This document shows, piece after piece, positions 21,527 through 36,500 of a DNA stretch of 64,000 nucleotides (its first letter is position 1; every line of letters starts with the position of its first letter). The stretch lies in the NCBI GenBank assembly GCA_963678675.1, contig OY783197.1, positions 25,070,048 to 25,134,047 on the forward strand, in the 5' to 3' direction. This stretch comes from Xiphydria camelus. Taxonomy: Eukaryota; Arthropoda; Insecta; Hymenoptera; Xiphydriidae. Position numbers and translations under genes: made by a program. The notes under the pieces are model-generated. The model did no database searches. It saw nothing but the letters and a program-made list of their open reading frames with translations, and was not told the origin of the DNA.

Positions 21527-24500
21527 ATGTTTCGGACGAAGAAAGATGTCGATCGTCACGTACAGGAGATATTGCGCAAGTTAAAAACCGAGAGCGAGGT
21601 GAGGTTATTTCGGTTAAGAATACGTTATGCCATGTCGGCTCGGCGGGCTGTGGGATTCACGCGTACTCGACGCGATACCTGATATTTCTTCCGTCGTAAC
21701 GTTCATTTCTACATTTCCTTTTTCCCGTCGTATAACTTCGACCTCGAGGAAGTCTGATTGAAGACTTATTTATTTTTAGACCAGTCGCAAAGTAATTTGT
21801 GCGTCACACGCTTCCGAATATCATCGTTGTCCCTCAGGTCCTTGACTCCCAATACAATGCGTGTACTTGTCACCTATCGTCTTTATTGTATGCTATCTTA
21901 CGTAAATAGAACTGCATCTCGAGAGTTCTGGCACTCGCTTATCAGAAATAACAAATTGCATGTTGACACCAGAATATAGACTTTCATATGCCTGCATTAT
22001 TTTCTTCGACGCTTCTATTTCGTGGTAATAACGCGTTGATTCTAGTGCAAAGACGGCAAAATGTACAACTCGAAAGAAATATCGCCGTTGACTCTCGAAA
22101 GGAAAGAAAAATACCTCGGAAGAGAGTCAAAAATGTAGAAATTATCCGACGATTTCTTCTTGTCGGAGAGACGTACAAATATAGTTTCCTTTGATTGCTA
22201 TAAAATTGTCTGATATTTTAATGAAACTCACACCTCCAGGCTTAGAGTGATACAACGCGTAAAGCGTTATCGAGTCTTGTATTTCTCTCTAAAATCATTC
22301 ATAAATTGTTGTTTTGTTTCGCAGAGAAATCTCCGTTGCTACAATATCGCTAAATTATATTACCAAGTAGGCGATTACGAATCCGCCAGAAGGTATGTGT
22401 CGAGCTATTTGGAGGTGCGAGAGGAATCAGCCGGAGCGCACAAGTTGCTCGGCCAGACATTGGAGGCCCTCGGACAAAAGGAGGCTGCTCTCACTCAGTA
22501 CAAATTATCCCTCGAACTGGAAGGCAGACAGGATGATCTGGTATTGAAAGGTGAGTTTCCGTCAACGCATTTTTACATGGACGCGAGTGTTAATGCTTTC
22601 GATATATCGATGATCAGTTTGCGAGCTGCTCGCTGACACCGACGTAGCAATGGACGTGAGCAGAGCCAGGTATTGGGTGGAGAGGGCAGACAGACAATTT
22701 CCGCATCATCCGGTAGTTTTCCAGTTGAAAGAGAAACTTTTAACGGTTGATAGGCCCAATGAACATTCCGAAGACCTGGAAGCTCTTATCGCGTGTAAGT
22801 AGTACTTGACTTTTTTTTAACGTTGATATTCAGCATTAATCCTTGCAAGCTGGATAATTGTAGGAAATTTTTCTGATCAGGGAAATTGTTTCCAAAATTT
22901 TTTTATGTTCCATGGATTTTTTAATACTTTATAAAGGGAATATTTTTTAAAGAAATATCGTGCAATTCGAATGTATATACGAAATTATTATATCGTTCGG
23001 CGGTATGGTTAAGAATTAATGATTTAATTTATTTTGAAGATTTCATTAATACGGTAGTTAATAGCAAATTTCCTAAATCAAGAACAGAGATTATTTATTT
23101 ATTTAAGCTGCTAAAAAACTTGGAAGTTGAAATACTAATGAATAAATTCCTAGAACTAGCTAAAAACGTGGTCATATGCAGAAAAAATTTGTATTCTAAG
23201 TAAGAATTTGGACGTTTAAATTTTTTTGTTGATAAAAAAAGAATTATAAATTATTGGGACCTATAGTCACGCTTGCTAAAGAATGAACATATTGTTTTTA
23301 AGATATACCTATACAGGATTTTAGCGAGGAAATTATGTATAAAGCAATATGCTATAATAGATTATAGATTATACTTTAAAAGCATTTAGCGAAGTAAACT
23401 CAGTCCTACATCCAACTAGTTGATAACCTGCAGCCTATGCTGTCAAAAGTTTTAAATAAACCTTTTGATATACATATTGGAAGTTTCATATAGATCCGAT
23501 ATGTTAAATTGACTTCATACATACTTCATATAAATTTACTACAATTTTACTTTAAATTACCAAATTTCACGTATTTCTACAATTAAAGCTCGTAAAATTC
23601 ATAATCTCTTTATGAAATAACAAATAATTTGTAGTGATTTACGTTATTATATTAAAGTTGTAACTTTTTGCTATAAAACCGCGATATTTCTGAGAAAAAT
23701 AGTGAAAAAATTCTGAAATTTTTTGAACAGCAAGTTTAATGAACTAAAATCATGTATACCAATTTTCACGTTCATTAAGAAGCCCGTTATTTTTTTTATT
23801 AATTGTTCTTTATAAATTTAACTTTTGATAAGTCAATGTGGCAACGTTGCGTGACGTACAGATGCATGACCAGATGTTTTGGGCTCCATTTTTGAACTCA
23901 CAGATACACACATGCTACTGTACGTCAAATGTTGTTGCCACATCGCACGAAGAATATACTTTAGTGTTACTGTACTTAGCAAGGAAAAAGCCCCTGTACC
24001 GCTGCAGAAATTTTAAAGGCCTTTCGCGACGAACCATAAATAACGGGTTTTAATGCTACACCCTGGAGCTCAGATTCTAATCATGGGGAATTTTCAAAAT
24101 GTAATTTTTAAACGTAACAGCCAATTAGCAATTAAATCTCATACTTTCATTAGGTAATGCGGCCTTTGCCCTGGCTAATGAAAGCATGGTAATTAATTAT
24201 TCATTGGTTAGTATATTGAAATATGACATTTTGAAAATTCCCCATGATTAGAATCTGAGCTGGAGGGTGTATGACATTTTAATAGCACACTGCTGCTTAT
24301 AAGTATTGAAATTGCTGCAATTGTAGGCGTAGTACGAGCCCAAACGTTTGCAAGACGAGAGTAACTACGTGTATTGCGCCTCAAAATAGTCTATTTTATA
24401 CAAAGTGTTTGTGTGACAATGGCCGAAAATCCGTCAGCGAGTTCAGAGAGTGGTGATGACGATTGTTCAGGGAAAGTAAACATTTTCAAATGCGCTTATC

Positions 24501-27500
24501 CTTTTACAATCAATTCCCATGACGAAATGTAAGAATAAAAAAATTGAAACTTATTTTATTCGATAATGTAAACCACTTTCTATAACAAGAAGGGGTTGTA
24601 ATCAAATGAAAAAAGAGTTAATAAAAAAAAACCCGAACAAGAATTGAACCCACGACATCGAGACTCCCAGCCCGGCAACATACCGTTGCGCTACCGAAGC
24701 ATTGGTGACATGATGTACGCCGATCCCGGAGACACTTGGAACGCGCGCGCGACGCGATTTTCAATAATTTTTTCCTTCGAAACAAAGGCCCACTAGAGAA
24801 AAAGCCGAAACATGTGTCTAATATTTTTCGATATATTTTCACCAAAAAAATTCTCAAGCCAAAATCGATTTTACACCTGCCAGGGTCCCCTTGAGAGCCA
24901 TACGTTACTTTCCTTCTCATTTCCCAATACATTTTTTTAACTTGGATTGCACGTTTCTCTATTTCGATTACAAATGTTTGTTGAAAATCACGAGGGACAG
25001 AGTAAAGTGTTAGACAATAAACGTCTAGAAAAGTTAAAGAACTTGAGTCTGAAACTTTAGAACGTATCTCTCGTTTACTTCAATTTGTCGATTCTTAATC
25101 AGAGTTACTTCTCATTGTCGACTTTGTTTTTTCAGCCGAACTACTAGCAAGACCGACGGACGTTAGCCTACGGGTAAAGTTGTTGGTCTACTACATGGAA
25201 AAGAATAGACTGGAAGATGCGTATAAACACGCCTCGGGAGTTGAGGCGACGCATCCCCATAGAAACAGCACCCCGTGGTACCAGGCTCTCTGCGAGCTGT
25301 TGCCCAAGTGCAAAGAGAAAAGACAGCTTGACTGGTCATTTTGGATTCTGTACATTTCGGCACTGGAGAGATTTGCCGCGCTCTCGCTCAAAGAACAAGG
25401 CGATGGGTACAAGAGAACAGTACCGGAAGCAGCTCAAGCAGTGTTCAAGTATGTATAATATTTGCTCTACGCTGTTCGACATTGTACAGGGTCCCCACTT
25501 GGTTATTATTTTAATGATTGATCATTTTTTTCAATCAAGTCAGTAGAATGTAATTTTTATTTTTAAAAGTCAAACGTCATTTTTTCCAAGATTTTGTCCC
25601 TCGATTCCTCGTATGATTTAACAATACCTTCTCACCGCCAAAACACTCCAAAAATTCGTCTGAATTCTTCGTTGAGATGGTCATGCTATCAGCATGGAAA
25701 AAATAAATCGTAATAGTATAGTCATTAAGTCATTTGAGGTATGGCTCAATTTTTAATACGTTATTTCTCTGGTAGTCAGAAAGGTAAAATCCCAAGTTCT
25801 CGTACCCTACCTGTGTTCCTTCACGGCCGTCTTGAAGATATTTTGGAGTCGATTTTCCTTCAATATAATTAACTCAAAGCTTTACCGAATTTATTACAAA
25901 CACCATTAGACCGCTTTTTCTTATAACTTCATAAGGCTCAAATGTGGAAAGATTGGTCATTTTTTAGTCCTTTTTTCAAATAAGGAATCTTTAAAACCCA
26001 TTATTTTTGAACATCTGACTGGATGGGAACCCTGCATTGTATTATTTACGAAATTTGTACAGTGGCCTCGGTAAATCAGCGTTAATTGCTCGAAATTATT
26101 AATTTTTACATTAATAAATGATACAAATTGAAGAGTGTAACTTCTAATTAGTCTAAGTGCCAAAAAGCTAAAGTTGGGAATACGACAAAAGCAGGCAGAT
26201 GCTTCAAAGGAATAAGGAAATAAAGGAATATTAGGAATATGCTTCAAAGTCGAGCATGTCTTATATGTTTTTGAGTTTTAAGCCTCTACGTATGCTTTTG
26301 CACATAAACCCTTTTCAGATGCATTGGGGTTTGCATCTACGACCGTTTTCAAGCAAAATATATATTTTTGCAAATATGGAACATAGACTAATTAGAAGTT
26401 ACACTCTTCAATTGTCGTTTCCTCTTGTTATTTAATAACATCGAAGTAATATTCGCTCACGTTTTTGATCCGTCTAAAGTTTCGACCAAAGCCTCACCGA
26501 AATGGAGCAACGAAAATTCCCGAACAATCCCACCATCGGTTATATGTTCACGCACATGTGGGGCCAATTGCACTTCCACTTGGCGTGTTTGCTCCTGCGA
26601 AAAACCAAACGTGAACAGGGTAGTTGGAACGAAGCGGGCCGATTGTGCGGGCCCCTTTTGCTGGTTGCGTTGCACGTTAATCCAGTGGAACCGGACGCTC
26701 TTCTTTGGACGGCGTCTAAGAAAGACGAGTGGAAGAGCCAAACTCAACTGTGGTATAAAGAAGGTTCCTACAGATGCAGTCAAGCAGGTAAAGTTGCACG
26801 TACGACCGTACTTCAAAATTAAATGAATGAACAGTTTTTAAAAACTTACATTTCACTCTAATTGAAATATGAACGCTCTAATTATAACTAAGGTTTCTTA
26901 TTCAGAAATCAGCTTAAGAACATCAAATTGGCGTAGAATCGAAGGCGGAAATCTCTATGTTTAGCGCCATGAAGCTCAGATTCGTATAACTGTATTCTAG
27001 AAAAATTAAACTCATAAAAAAAAATAAATTACCGTCTTCGATTCCGCGTTTCGCATTTGTTCTCGTTCCTGCAAATCCATCCGTTTTATAATATTTCCAC
27101 ATCCCTCTCGAGCCGAGTTTCAACTTAATGCTTTTCTCACAGGTCATGTTCTTCAGGACTACGCCAGAGGCGATACCAAAAGATTTTTGAGTAAAATCGA
27201 CAAATTCTGCACTAGCACGTGGAGAGAGCGAGTTTATCAGGTACATATTATGTTCAATGAAAATCCTTCCTCTCTCTATAATTAACTTCAATTTCTCTAT
27301 AACTATATATCAAAACTGTAATTGTGTGAAATGATTAATTCTAATTAAACTAATCCGGATGTTTTTGAAATAAGCAGTAGCCGATTCGTTTTAACATGAG
27401 CTATTTTACAATGACGAGCAATTCACTTTTCAGAGGATATTTGTGAGTAGAGTACAACAGCAGCTGATAGGGTCTTCGTACTTTACGCATCATTCGACCC

Positions 27501-30500
27501 CAAATCCACCTCTGCGTTTATGTTCCCAAATCGAACTCAAACATTACGATGAAGGTATGTCCATATGATTATCGTTAATAATGCTTTTCCTTCGTATAAC
27601 TTAATGGTAAGAATAAATTTACTAATAAATGTTGTTTAGATATCTTTTTTTTTTCTAAATCTATTTAAACGGTCTCCGAAACTCCCATCCGAGTGAACAT
27701 TCGTCTCTTTCATAATGATTGGTATTCAGTTCACCTTTTGTTAAAAAAATCTATGGGATATATTTTTGGCTGTATTTCAAATTACGAAAACAATTTTTAG
27801 ACTACCCAATTCGGACGATTGTATCGTGGTCGGATCTTTTAACTCGTCAGAGAGTTAATTCAAAACTAAGAAAAGTCTAAAACGATTTTAAACAGGAACC
27901 CTTTAGCTGTTTCAATTTCATTCAAAGAAAATAAAACCATGTATTAATTACAAAATTTCACTCAAAACTTCGAAGGTATCACGTTTTAAACATAAACGGC
28001 AATAACTAACAAGTCTCGTTAGGTGATTACAAATCGAAACAATTTTTTTTTATAATCCGCTTATCTTCAAAGTAAGACATATTCAGGAAAATAGTTAAAA
28101 GTGCTTCGAATCGAATCTCAAAATGACCTTTATCGCGAAACTGAGTGCTAATTTCAAACGGGCGGAAGCCACTTATCCTGCATATTTTTCTCTTTTCCCA
28201 TTCGATTCACTCACCCACAAATGATGTTACATTTCAGTTTCGGAAGAAGTCTGGCCCGCCTCGTTACATCATCAAATTTGGCTCGGCATAAAGAGCCGAT
28301 TTCAAAACTCATCCAAAAAGGACAATTCGCTTCACCCCCACCAATACTCGCACGTCTTTTCGGAACTGCAATTCTCCGTGTACAATCTCAACCAAGCCGC
28401 GCCAGACAGCCTGTGCCGCCTGGACGTCGACGCGTTTCTGAACGCGGCAGGTCAGTACACCTTACGAAACGAGACGTTAAAAGGTTGCCGATAAGCCGTC
28501 CTTGGTATGTGCAGTGAACGCAAGCGATCGAATGAATGAGTACGCCAATTTCTGTACACTGACACTGCTGCGCATCGCCATGTAGCGGCTACCATGCTCT
28601 GTCGCGTAACATCGCGAGAAAATTTGCGAGAGCTCCCGCGCGAATCGATCGAGGCGGCTCTTCGAATGGTCGTCCGTTACGTGTCGTAAAATCGATCGCG
28701 ACAGATTACGGCGCGATCGGGATGCGCCCTTTTCGATTCGTCTCTTTCGTCGCTAATCGCGATTAATGAACATTTAAGCGTCGCACTAACTTTCCTCTCG
28801 GGGAGAAGCATGTTTGTACGAATGTACGTGTATGGTTGTACGACAGTTTTGTGCGCCTCGGTGGTTGTCGAGGATCGACAACGAAGTGGCTTCTTCAGTC
28901 CCGACATGCTGCCCACTTTACCGGCCGACCTCACCAACACACTTAGTACCTGTGCACAAGAGAAGTGGTGGGTATCATTTACGTTACTCGCGTATATACG
29001 ATCGGAGCCGATCCGAGGGTAGGAAATCGTACGATAGTAACGGTAGAGTAAAACATCCAACGCGGAACGTTGATCTGCGAAACGAACGGGTCTGATCGAT
29101 GGTTGTTTTTAACTGATTGAAGTTAAGGTGGCGTGCTTACGAGGCGTTCAGCGGCTCTGCGATATCCCGGGAAATTCGAATAGTCGCGAAACGAGCGCGA
29201 TCCACCGAAAATCTCGAAGAGATGGAACTTTCCATTAATTCTCTAAAACTCGTAAAATCGAAGTAAATATTTGTATTACCAAAGATGGACGATATTCGCA
29301 TAGAATTATTGGTAGCATCCCAAATCACTGTATCGTTTCTAGTTTCACATCTTTATCTCAGATGCTTTTCTCGTATTAAATTAAGAATCCATATTGCTTC
29401 GTTGTAGAATAGATTTAATTAAGTTTGATGAGTGAACGAATAGTTCCCGAAATTCTAAAAAAAAGTATTCTACAACCTGGATAAGATGCGGTATGTTTAC
29501 TTAGATCATCCCGGAACATTTTATCGGATCTCGCAGCGTCGTCTCGGTCCGTGAAATCGTTCATCGTTTAGTCGATAGTAAGCTTCGTTTCGCATCATCG
29601 TCATCACACTCTTCGATTACAGTTTTTCTTGGATGCGATAACCGATATTCTAAACGCTCGTCCCGATATTATTGTTAACTAGGTGGTCGTCCGCATACAA
29701 AATGTATCGCGAACAGGAAACGATCGGAGGGGATATAGGAGAGATAAGACAAATTCTGCAGCGCGGTTTGGAAGTCATTCGCTGCATTGGCAATCACGGA
29801 TTGCATCCCGCTATCCTGGTCCATCTTGCGCGGATATTTCAATACAGAGTGAGTTCTGATCGTGATCATCGTTGCAAGACTTAAGATATTCTTTTGCAAT
29901 GGCGTTATTGTTCTTCAGTTTAAAGTATATTCCATCTCAACTCTCTCTACTTAGCGTTTGTGGTAACAACACGTGTTTTCCTATCTTTCACACAGGTTAA
30001 AGTTTTGAAGGAGCAAGACGGAGCGCATGTTGATATTCCACCTTTGGAGGCTCGTTCCGAGCTTTACTGGTCCGCCGCGGTTCCGCTGCTGGAAAGATTA
30101 CAAAATAATCAAACCATTCGTACGAATAATATGAAATTATTCGATTATCAAGGGTCAGTGTGCAACTTTTAGTGGGATTACGTTGAGTATCGTGTTGAAT
30201 TAATCAGTTTTTCTTCTTCGAATTGTTGCCGCAGGAAGGAAATGAATAACGTGGAACTAACAAACGCTTTGGAGGAGGGCCGACTGCTTCTGGCACTGAG
30301 ATACTCGCGGGATGAACAGCACGAACAAGCTATCGACGCTCTGCAGGCTCTCAAGTGCCCCGAAGCTTCTTTTCAACAAGGGCAGGTGAGTGAGTCGATC
30401 GTATACGAACACATCTAAACTAATCGCGAAGATTCCGTCGATAAATGAAAATTGTCGAAGAGAAAATTAACACGATGCATCGTGATCTCGGGATCTCACA

Positions 30501-33500
30501 ATTTCTGCCCAGAGATAGTGTAATATAAAAAACAAGAATATAGTGTACATAATCTGAGTGAGAAACTCGAGATCGCCTCTAATCTTGTCACTGTTATTGT
30601 TGGATCTAGATTTACAAGAAACTCGCCGACGAACTGGTCAGTTCTCTGCCTAGGGAGAGTTTAACGTCTGAAATGAGATCTCAGCACATAATCATGCTGT
30701 CGAAAGCACGAGATTGCTTCTACTTGACGCTCGACCGCTTGCGAAGTCCCGGAACAAATCCTAAACATCCACTGAACTCCGAGCTGTCCACCCACATATC
30801 GGCCATTGAGAACGAGCTGAAGAGAATCGATCCGGACTTATGGCGAAGCGACTGTAAGAAATGCGTTACATCTTCAAAATAGTACATCGTCTTCAAGCAT
30901 TCGCTACACACATTCGCATTCGTTCTTCGTGCATTTGCAGTGAACAGAAACGACTACGAAGGACTGTCGGACGAGAGTTACTCGTCGGCGCACAGCGGTG
31001 TTGAACAACCAGCGGTCAATGCGTCGTCCGTTGGATTAGGCAGTTCCGTGCATATATTGAATACTCCTCATAGAAGCACTCGTCGTACACCAAAACAGTC
31101 CAGCACTCCGTACAAGCCGCAACACCAAGATATCATGGAGCTGTCGCGCAGTCACACTGTGAGTCATCATCGTATGCACCTTACGATTTAATACCTTATG
31201 CGCAATTTCCGTGCGATATAATTCAATCGCGATCCTACCGCAGGAAGCCCGCCCGAGTCCCGAGCGCCTGGACGCGCAGATCCGACAACTCATTCACTCG
31301 AGAGACGACGTCCTCCAAGCGGTGTTGGAGCAAAACAAAGCTCTGCTGGAATCGCACAAGACACTGCTGGAGCAGCTGGAGGACGTGAAGAAGGAAATAG
31401 CCGACCTCCGCAAGGAGAACCAGAAGCAACGCGCCCAAGCCGGCAGCGTTAATCAGAACCTGGAAGAGGAACTCTACGTATTCGGCGACGAGGACTACGG
31501 CGATTTGAACTACGGCACGCCCGCTCAGCCGAGCGCCGGACCCGCTCCTGCGTATTCAGCGAACACGTTCGCCCAGTCGCAAAGACACGTGAACGCTTAC
31601 TCGCCGTTCGTTTATCAGCCGCCCGCTGCTCTTCAGAACTATTACCAAGCCGGTCTGTCGTTCGCGGATCCGTCGATTCCACCGCTCTATCAGCCGAGCG
31701 TCTATCCGATGCCTGCGCTCTATCCGCGACCCGCCGTCGATCAGCCCATCGGACAACTGCCGAAACTACCGGATAACGTAGTGCATCAGAACATCTTCGC
31801 GCCGCGACTACCGAATCAGTTGTCCGAGCACGCTTCACCGGCGAGTCAAGCGCTGCAGGCTCGAGCGCAGAAGATCGAAGCTACGCGGAACGACGTCGCT
31901 ATAAAGGACGCTCCCGTCGACAAAGTGCCTCCGGTAAATGTCGTCATTACCACATCCGACACGCTTCCAACTGCGGCGCCGTCCGCTCAGCCGACCCTGA
32001 GCGTCACGATACCGGCTCATCACAGATTAGGCGGTACCTCCGCGGTATCCAGCGGCACGTCGGCCTCGGCGCCCCACAATTATCAGATCTCCATGCCGTC
32101 TCAAGCGACCATTCCGACGACGGTCAACTTACCGTCGCTGTCGACCACAATCACCACGACTGTGCCATCGTGCGGCGCACCGTTCTCGGCGCAAATAAAC
32201 GAGGCAAACGCCAGCACTTTGTCGACTGGATCGGTCGCAGAATCTCCCGATCGAAGCCTCGAAGCGGAACACGATCCCATCCCGGACTTCCAGCCGGTCA
32301 TACCTCTGCCCGCGGAAGTCGAAGTCACCACTGGCGAGGAGGACGAGACCACGCTGTACTGCGCCCGGGCAAAGCTGTTTCGTTTCGTCGATAAGGAGTG
32401 GAAGGAACGTGGCGTTGGCAACGTGAAGTTATTGAAGAACGCCGAGGGTAAGGTGCGCCTCGTCATGCGCAGAGAGCAGGTCTTGAAGATCTGCGCGAAT
32501 CATATGCTGAGACCCGATATGAAGCTTACTGCGATGCCGACGAACGAGAAGGCCTGGATGTGGATCGCGCATGATTTCGCCGACGAGGACATTCGTGTGG
32601 AGAAGCTGTGCATCAAGTTCAAAACGGTCGACGAGGCGTTGCGTTTCAAGGACAGCTTCGACGAGGCGAAATCGAGCATGCCGGAAGCCGCCGCCGACAG
32701 CGGCACGACCGAGACGAGTGCTGTATCCGAGGCGACGGGTTTGCAACGGAGCAAAGGCACAACGACCGTCGCCGAAAACGTTCCCACTGCCGTCGACGCA
32801 CCAGTTGTCGTCGGCGGATTCTCGTTTACCTCGAAGCCAAAATTCCAGGAAGCGAAGGCAGACACGACGAAAGCCGCGTCGAAGCAAGAGGATGCGCAGA
32901 AAGCCAGCCCGTTCGTCGACTTTTCGTTCACCAAAACAAATGCTGATAAACCCGCGACGAACTTCAGCACGGTGAATAGCGTCGCGAAAACAACGCCGGC
33001 GATCGCGAACCCTGTGGAAGCTCCGTCGCCATCTCCGGTGTTTTCTTTCATTAAAACGACCGTCGCTACGACGCCGATCAATTTCAGCTTTAAGAAGCAA
33101 CCGGTTTCTTCCACTACTCCTACTCCTTCGTCCATTACGACGACGCAGCCCGCGGCGCCTTCACCGGTGCAAACTCAGCCGAGCGGTGCGTATAGAGAAA
33201 CTCAAGGTCGTTTTAACAGCTGGAAAGCTTTTGTCACTTTTGTACAACGCGAAACATGGAGCGGCACTCGCTTTATGACTAATTATTACTAATTATAGTG
33301 CGTCATTAAAATCGCTAACAATGCTTTTACGTTGGTGAGCGGAGACGAAATTTTCCCGGAAATGATTCGTACGTTCTCGAGAGACCCTGACTTTTGCGGT
33401 GGAAGGCTATCGGGTTTTTCGTCTTTATCCGAAAATTCGTTAGAAACGTCACCACCTAAGAGCTCACAATTTCGTATTAAATTGGACATATACGAGATGC

Positions 33501-36500
33501 CCTTAAATCTGTTCGTACTTCTAGGTATTTCACAGTTCAAAACAATAGTTTCTTCTCGTGTCTATTTAATTGCATTTACTTTTTATCGGGTATTAACCGG
33601 GTGAGAAAAATATTAGAGTAGAAAGTGCCACGGAAACATTCAAGTGTCTTCACGGTACTCAAAAATGCGGATAAAACCCGTATCTCCCTGCATATTGAAA
33701 ACCTTCAGAAACGTTTCTTCAATCCCTCTACAATCTATTCGTTTTGTAAAATGATCTCTCTATATAAGTAATGTCTAGGTTTTATGAATAGCATATCGTC
33801 CAATCTAAAAACTTTCAGAAAGGCGCCACTGCAGTAGTTACACACATGTTCGATTTTTACTTCTCTATGACATTTTGTCGTTCACCTCTTTAAATGCTTA
33901 ATTATTCGATTTTCAATCAATTTCGTTTCGATACCTTTTATAGAGCGAAATCTATTCCCTTCACACAAAATGCCTTTACCATTTATAGGAAACACACCGT
34001 CGAGTGTAAACATATTTTCAAGGACGCCACTAAGGCGGCCTCATGTCCCTGCACCAGCTGAAATAGCTACGGCAGCTGCTGGTGGTACGTTAATTGTAAT
34101 CTTTTCTTTCTCTTCGATGTACCTCTTCGGAAAATAGTCTTGAAACGAGCGTAGCTTTAGTTTGTGATTAAACCTTTCCGGTTTTCCGCAATTTTGTCGT
34201 TCGAATTTCCACCCGAAATTCCAAATATTCAAAAGCACGAAAGGAAGTGGACTTTTTGTTGGGATATTTCAGATGCATGACTTCTTAAAATTAATCTTTA
34301 ATCGCAGTCTTTCGTCCTAGTCTTCAGCTAAATGCTTCGCATTAGAATTTCAAGCTCATCCATAAGTCTTAGCTTCGTAACACGCTTTAGCTACTTGCCG
34401 CTAACTCGACATATCTATGTAATTCATTCGTCTTTCATTTATTTGCTCGTAAATAACGAATCGACTATCTTACTTGAGCATTCCTCTTTCTAGAGAATAT
34501 CAGTGTTAAGACCAGCACGTCCGTCGATAAGCCCGGAGTTGAATCTAAAGACGACGATGCGGCGCCGGCGGAAGATTTCGTACCCACGGCTGAATTCACA
34601 CCGGTCGTTTCGTTGCCGGATATCGTGGAAGTGATCACCGGCGAAGAGGGAGAATCGATACTCTTCGAGCAACGAAGTAAACTTTTGCGGTTCGACAGCA
34701 CCGCTAAACAGTGGAAGGAGAGGGGCATTGGACAGATGAAAGTAAGAGCATAAGTTGTCAATGATAATTGTCATGCTATGCTATTTATATATATAGAACT
34801 AACGTGTGTATATTATCCTCTTCTTATAGATCCTACTCGATCCGAAGACAGGAAAGGTACGTCTGTTGATGCGAAGGGAACAAGTGCTCAAAGTCTGCTG
34901 CAATCACACCCTCCTGGCGGAAACTAAATTCACCTTTAAATCTGGCACGAACACGGTCGTCAATTGGTGCGCCCACGATTATAGCGAGGAGAAGGCGGAG
35001 GTGAAGCCAGAGATGTTCGCTATAAAATTTAAAACTCCGGAACAGGTAAGACATATTCGTAAGTTCGTGGTATCGAGCGCACCGAAATATCGAGTCATAT
35101 CACGTGAAATCGATCGCTAGAAAGGATTTTTTTGAGCTTGGTTTGCTCAAAGTTATTTTCGAATCTAAGAGAGTCACGTTCAAGCATCTGCTACTTCGTG
35201 AATTCTAAATTCGCGCAATTATAATAAACATTTCAATGCGCAAATTTCTCATTAATTTCTTGCAGGCATCGGAATTCCACGATACCGTAGCGAATCTACA
35301 ATCGAAAATGATCAACGATCGCCTGCCGACAGAGAAGATTCCGCAAAAGAACCAAGAAACGCAACCACCTTCGTCGAACGACGTTAAATTGCAGACGACG
35401 ACGACGACGACGGCAAAGAAGACGAACGCTGAGAAGCCGCCGTTGTCGCAATTATTCAAGCCGGCTGCCAATTCGTGGGAATGCAACGCGTGTTACGTTT
35501 CCAACGGTCCCTCGGACAGCCAATGCGTCGCGTGTAATTCTCCGAAAAGTGGCGGGACGACGACGACGACGAGCGCTCAGAAGCCGCCATTGTCGCAATT
35601 GTTCAAGCCGGCCGCCAATTCGTGGGAATGCAACGCGTGTTACGTTACAAACGGTCCCTCGGACAACCAATGCGTCGCGTGTAATTCTCCAAAAAGCGGC
35701 TCGACGATGCCGAAGCAGAAGAGCGACGGTTTCAAGGCGAGCGCCGCGGCTTCGACACCAGCCGTTTCGTTCTCAACTGACGCGACGGAGAAACAGAAGC
35801 CGCTGTCGGAGTTGTTCAAACCTCCGGCGAATTCCTGGGAATGTGGCGCGTGTTACACCAGAAACGACTCCACGAAAACAAAGTGCGCCGCGTGCGACGC
35901 GCCGGCACCAAACGCTATCGCAAATCAATCTGATTCCGCCATCGCTACGCCGGGAAAAGAGTCACTTTCGCAAGCGTTCAAGCGCTCTCCCGGCACGTGG
36001 GAGTGCCAGTCGTGTTCCATCGTCAACAGCGCTTCCAACAACTATTGCGTCACGTGCGACTCCGCTAAAGATCCGGCGATGCCGCCGAAACCAAAGGGCG
36101 GCGGCTTCGCTGTAAATTCCGGTCCGTCCGTCAGCTTCTCCTTCGGAATTCCTAAAGGCTCTACCAAGGAAGCGACCACCGGTGGTTTTACTTTCGGCGT
36201 GCCAAAGACCGACCTGAAAGCAGCGGGCGACTCCGCGAAAACGCCGGAAACGAGAACGTTCGGTACCGCTCCTGAAGCCGACGACTCCACCGCGAAATTC
36301 GTCTTCGGTATTCCAAAGCAGGACACCGCTTCCTCGAGTCCGTTCACCTTCGGTTCGCCCGGAAAGTCTTTCGACTTTCACTTTCAAGCCAGATCTCCTG
36401 TAAAGTCGCCCGGCGGCGGCGAGACCAGCGAGGACGAAGTTGCCGAGAGCGACGACGTGTATTTTCCGCCCGTAATTCCGTTGCCGGATAAGATCGACAT

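Larger units (their letters stand above)
22795..25135. other. RanBP2 intron 3 with repeats
   Basis: A 2.3-kb AT-rich intron. It holds a small fold-back at about 23834-23945 (arms TGTGGCAACGTTGCGTGACG and CGTCAAATGTTGTTGCCACA), the MITE at 24059-24269 and a tRNA-like sequence at 24618-24712. A stretch at 24419-24475 could encode [19 protein letters not shown] before a GTAAAC, but nothing supports it as an exon. Confidence 0.55.

Noticed and set aside
24419..24475. Possible short exon [19 protein letters not shown] followed by GTAAAC
   Set aside because: Lies in a RanBP2 intron beside a MITE; no downstream exon in frame and no homologue recognised.
25180..25546. Alternative-frame and antisense peptides over 25180-25546
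   Set aside because: The real RanBP2 exon 4 (25136-25448) is fixed by phase and alignment; the others are shadows.
28968..28971. Donor GTATCA at 28972 for RanBP2 exon 9
   Set aside because: It leaves the wrong phase for the next exon; the GTGGGT donor at 28968 restores the frame.
32429..33135. Two overlapping open frames of over 200 codons on the minus strand
   Set aside because: They lie exactly opposite the RanBP2 exon 31244-33185, whose GC-rich codons leave the antisense open. No domain or splice signal.
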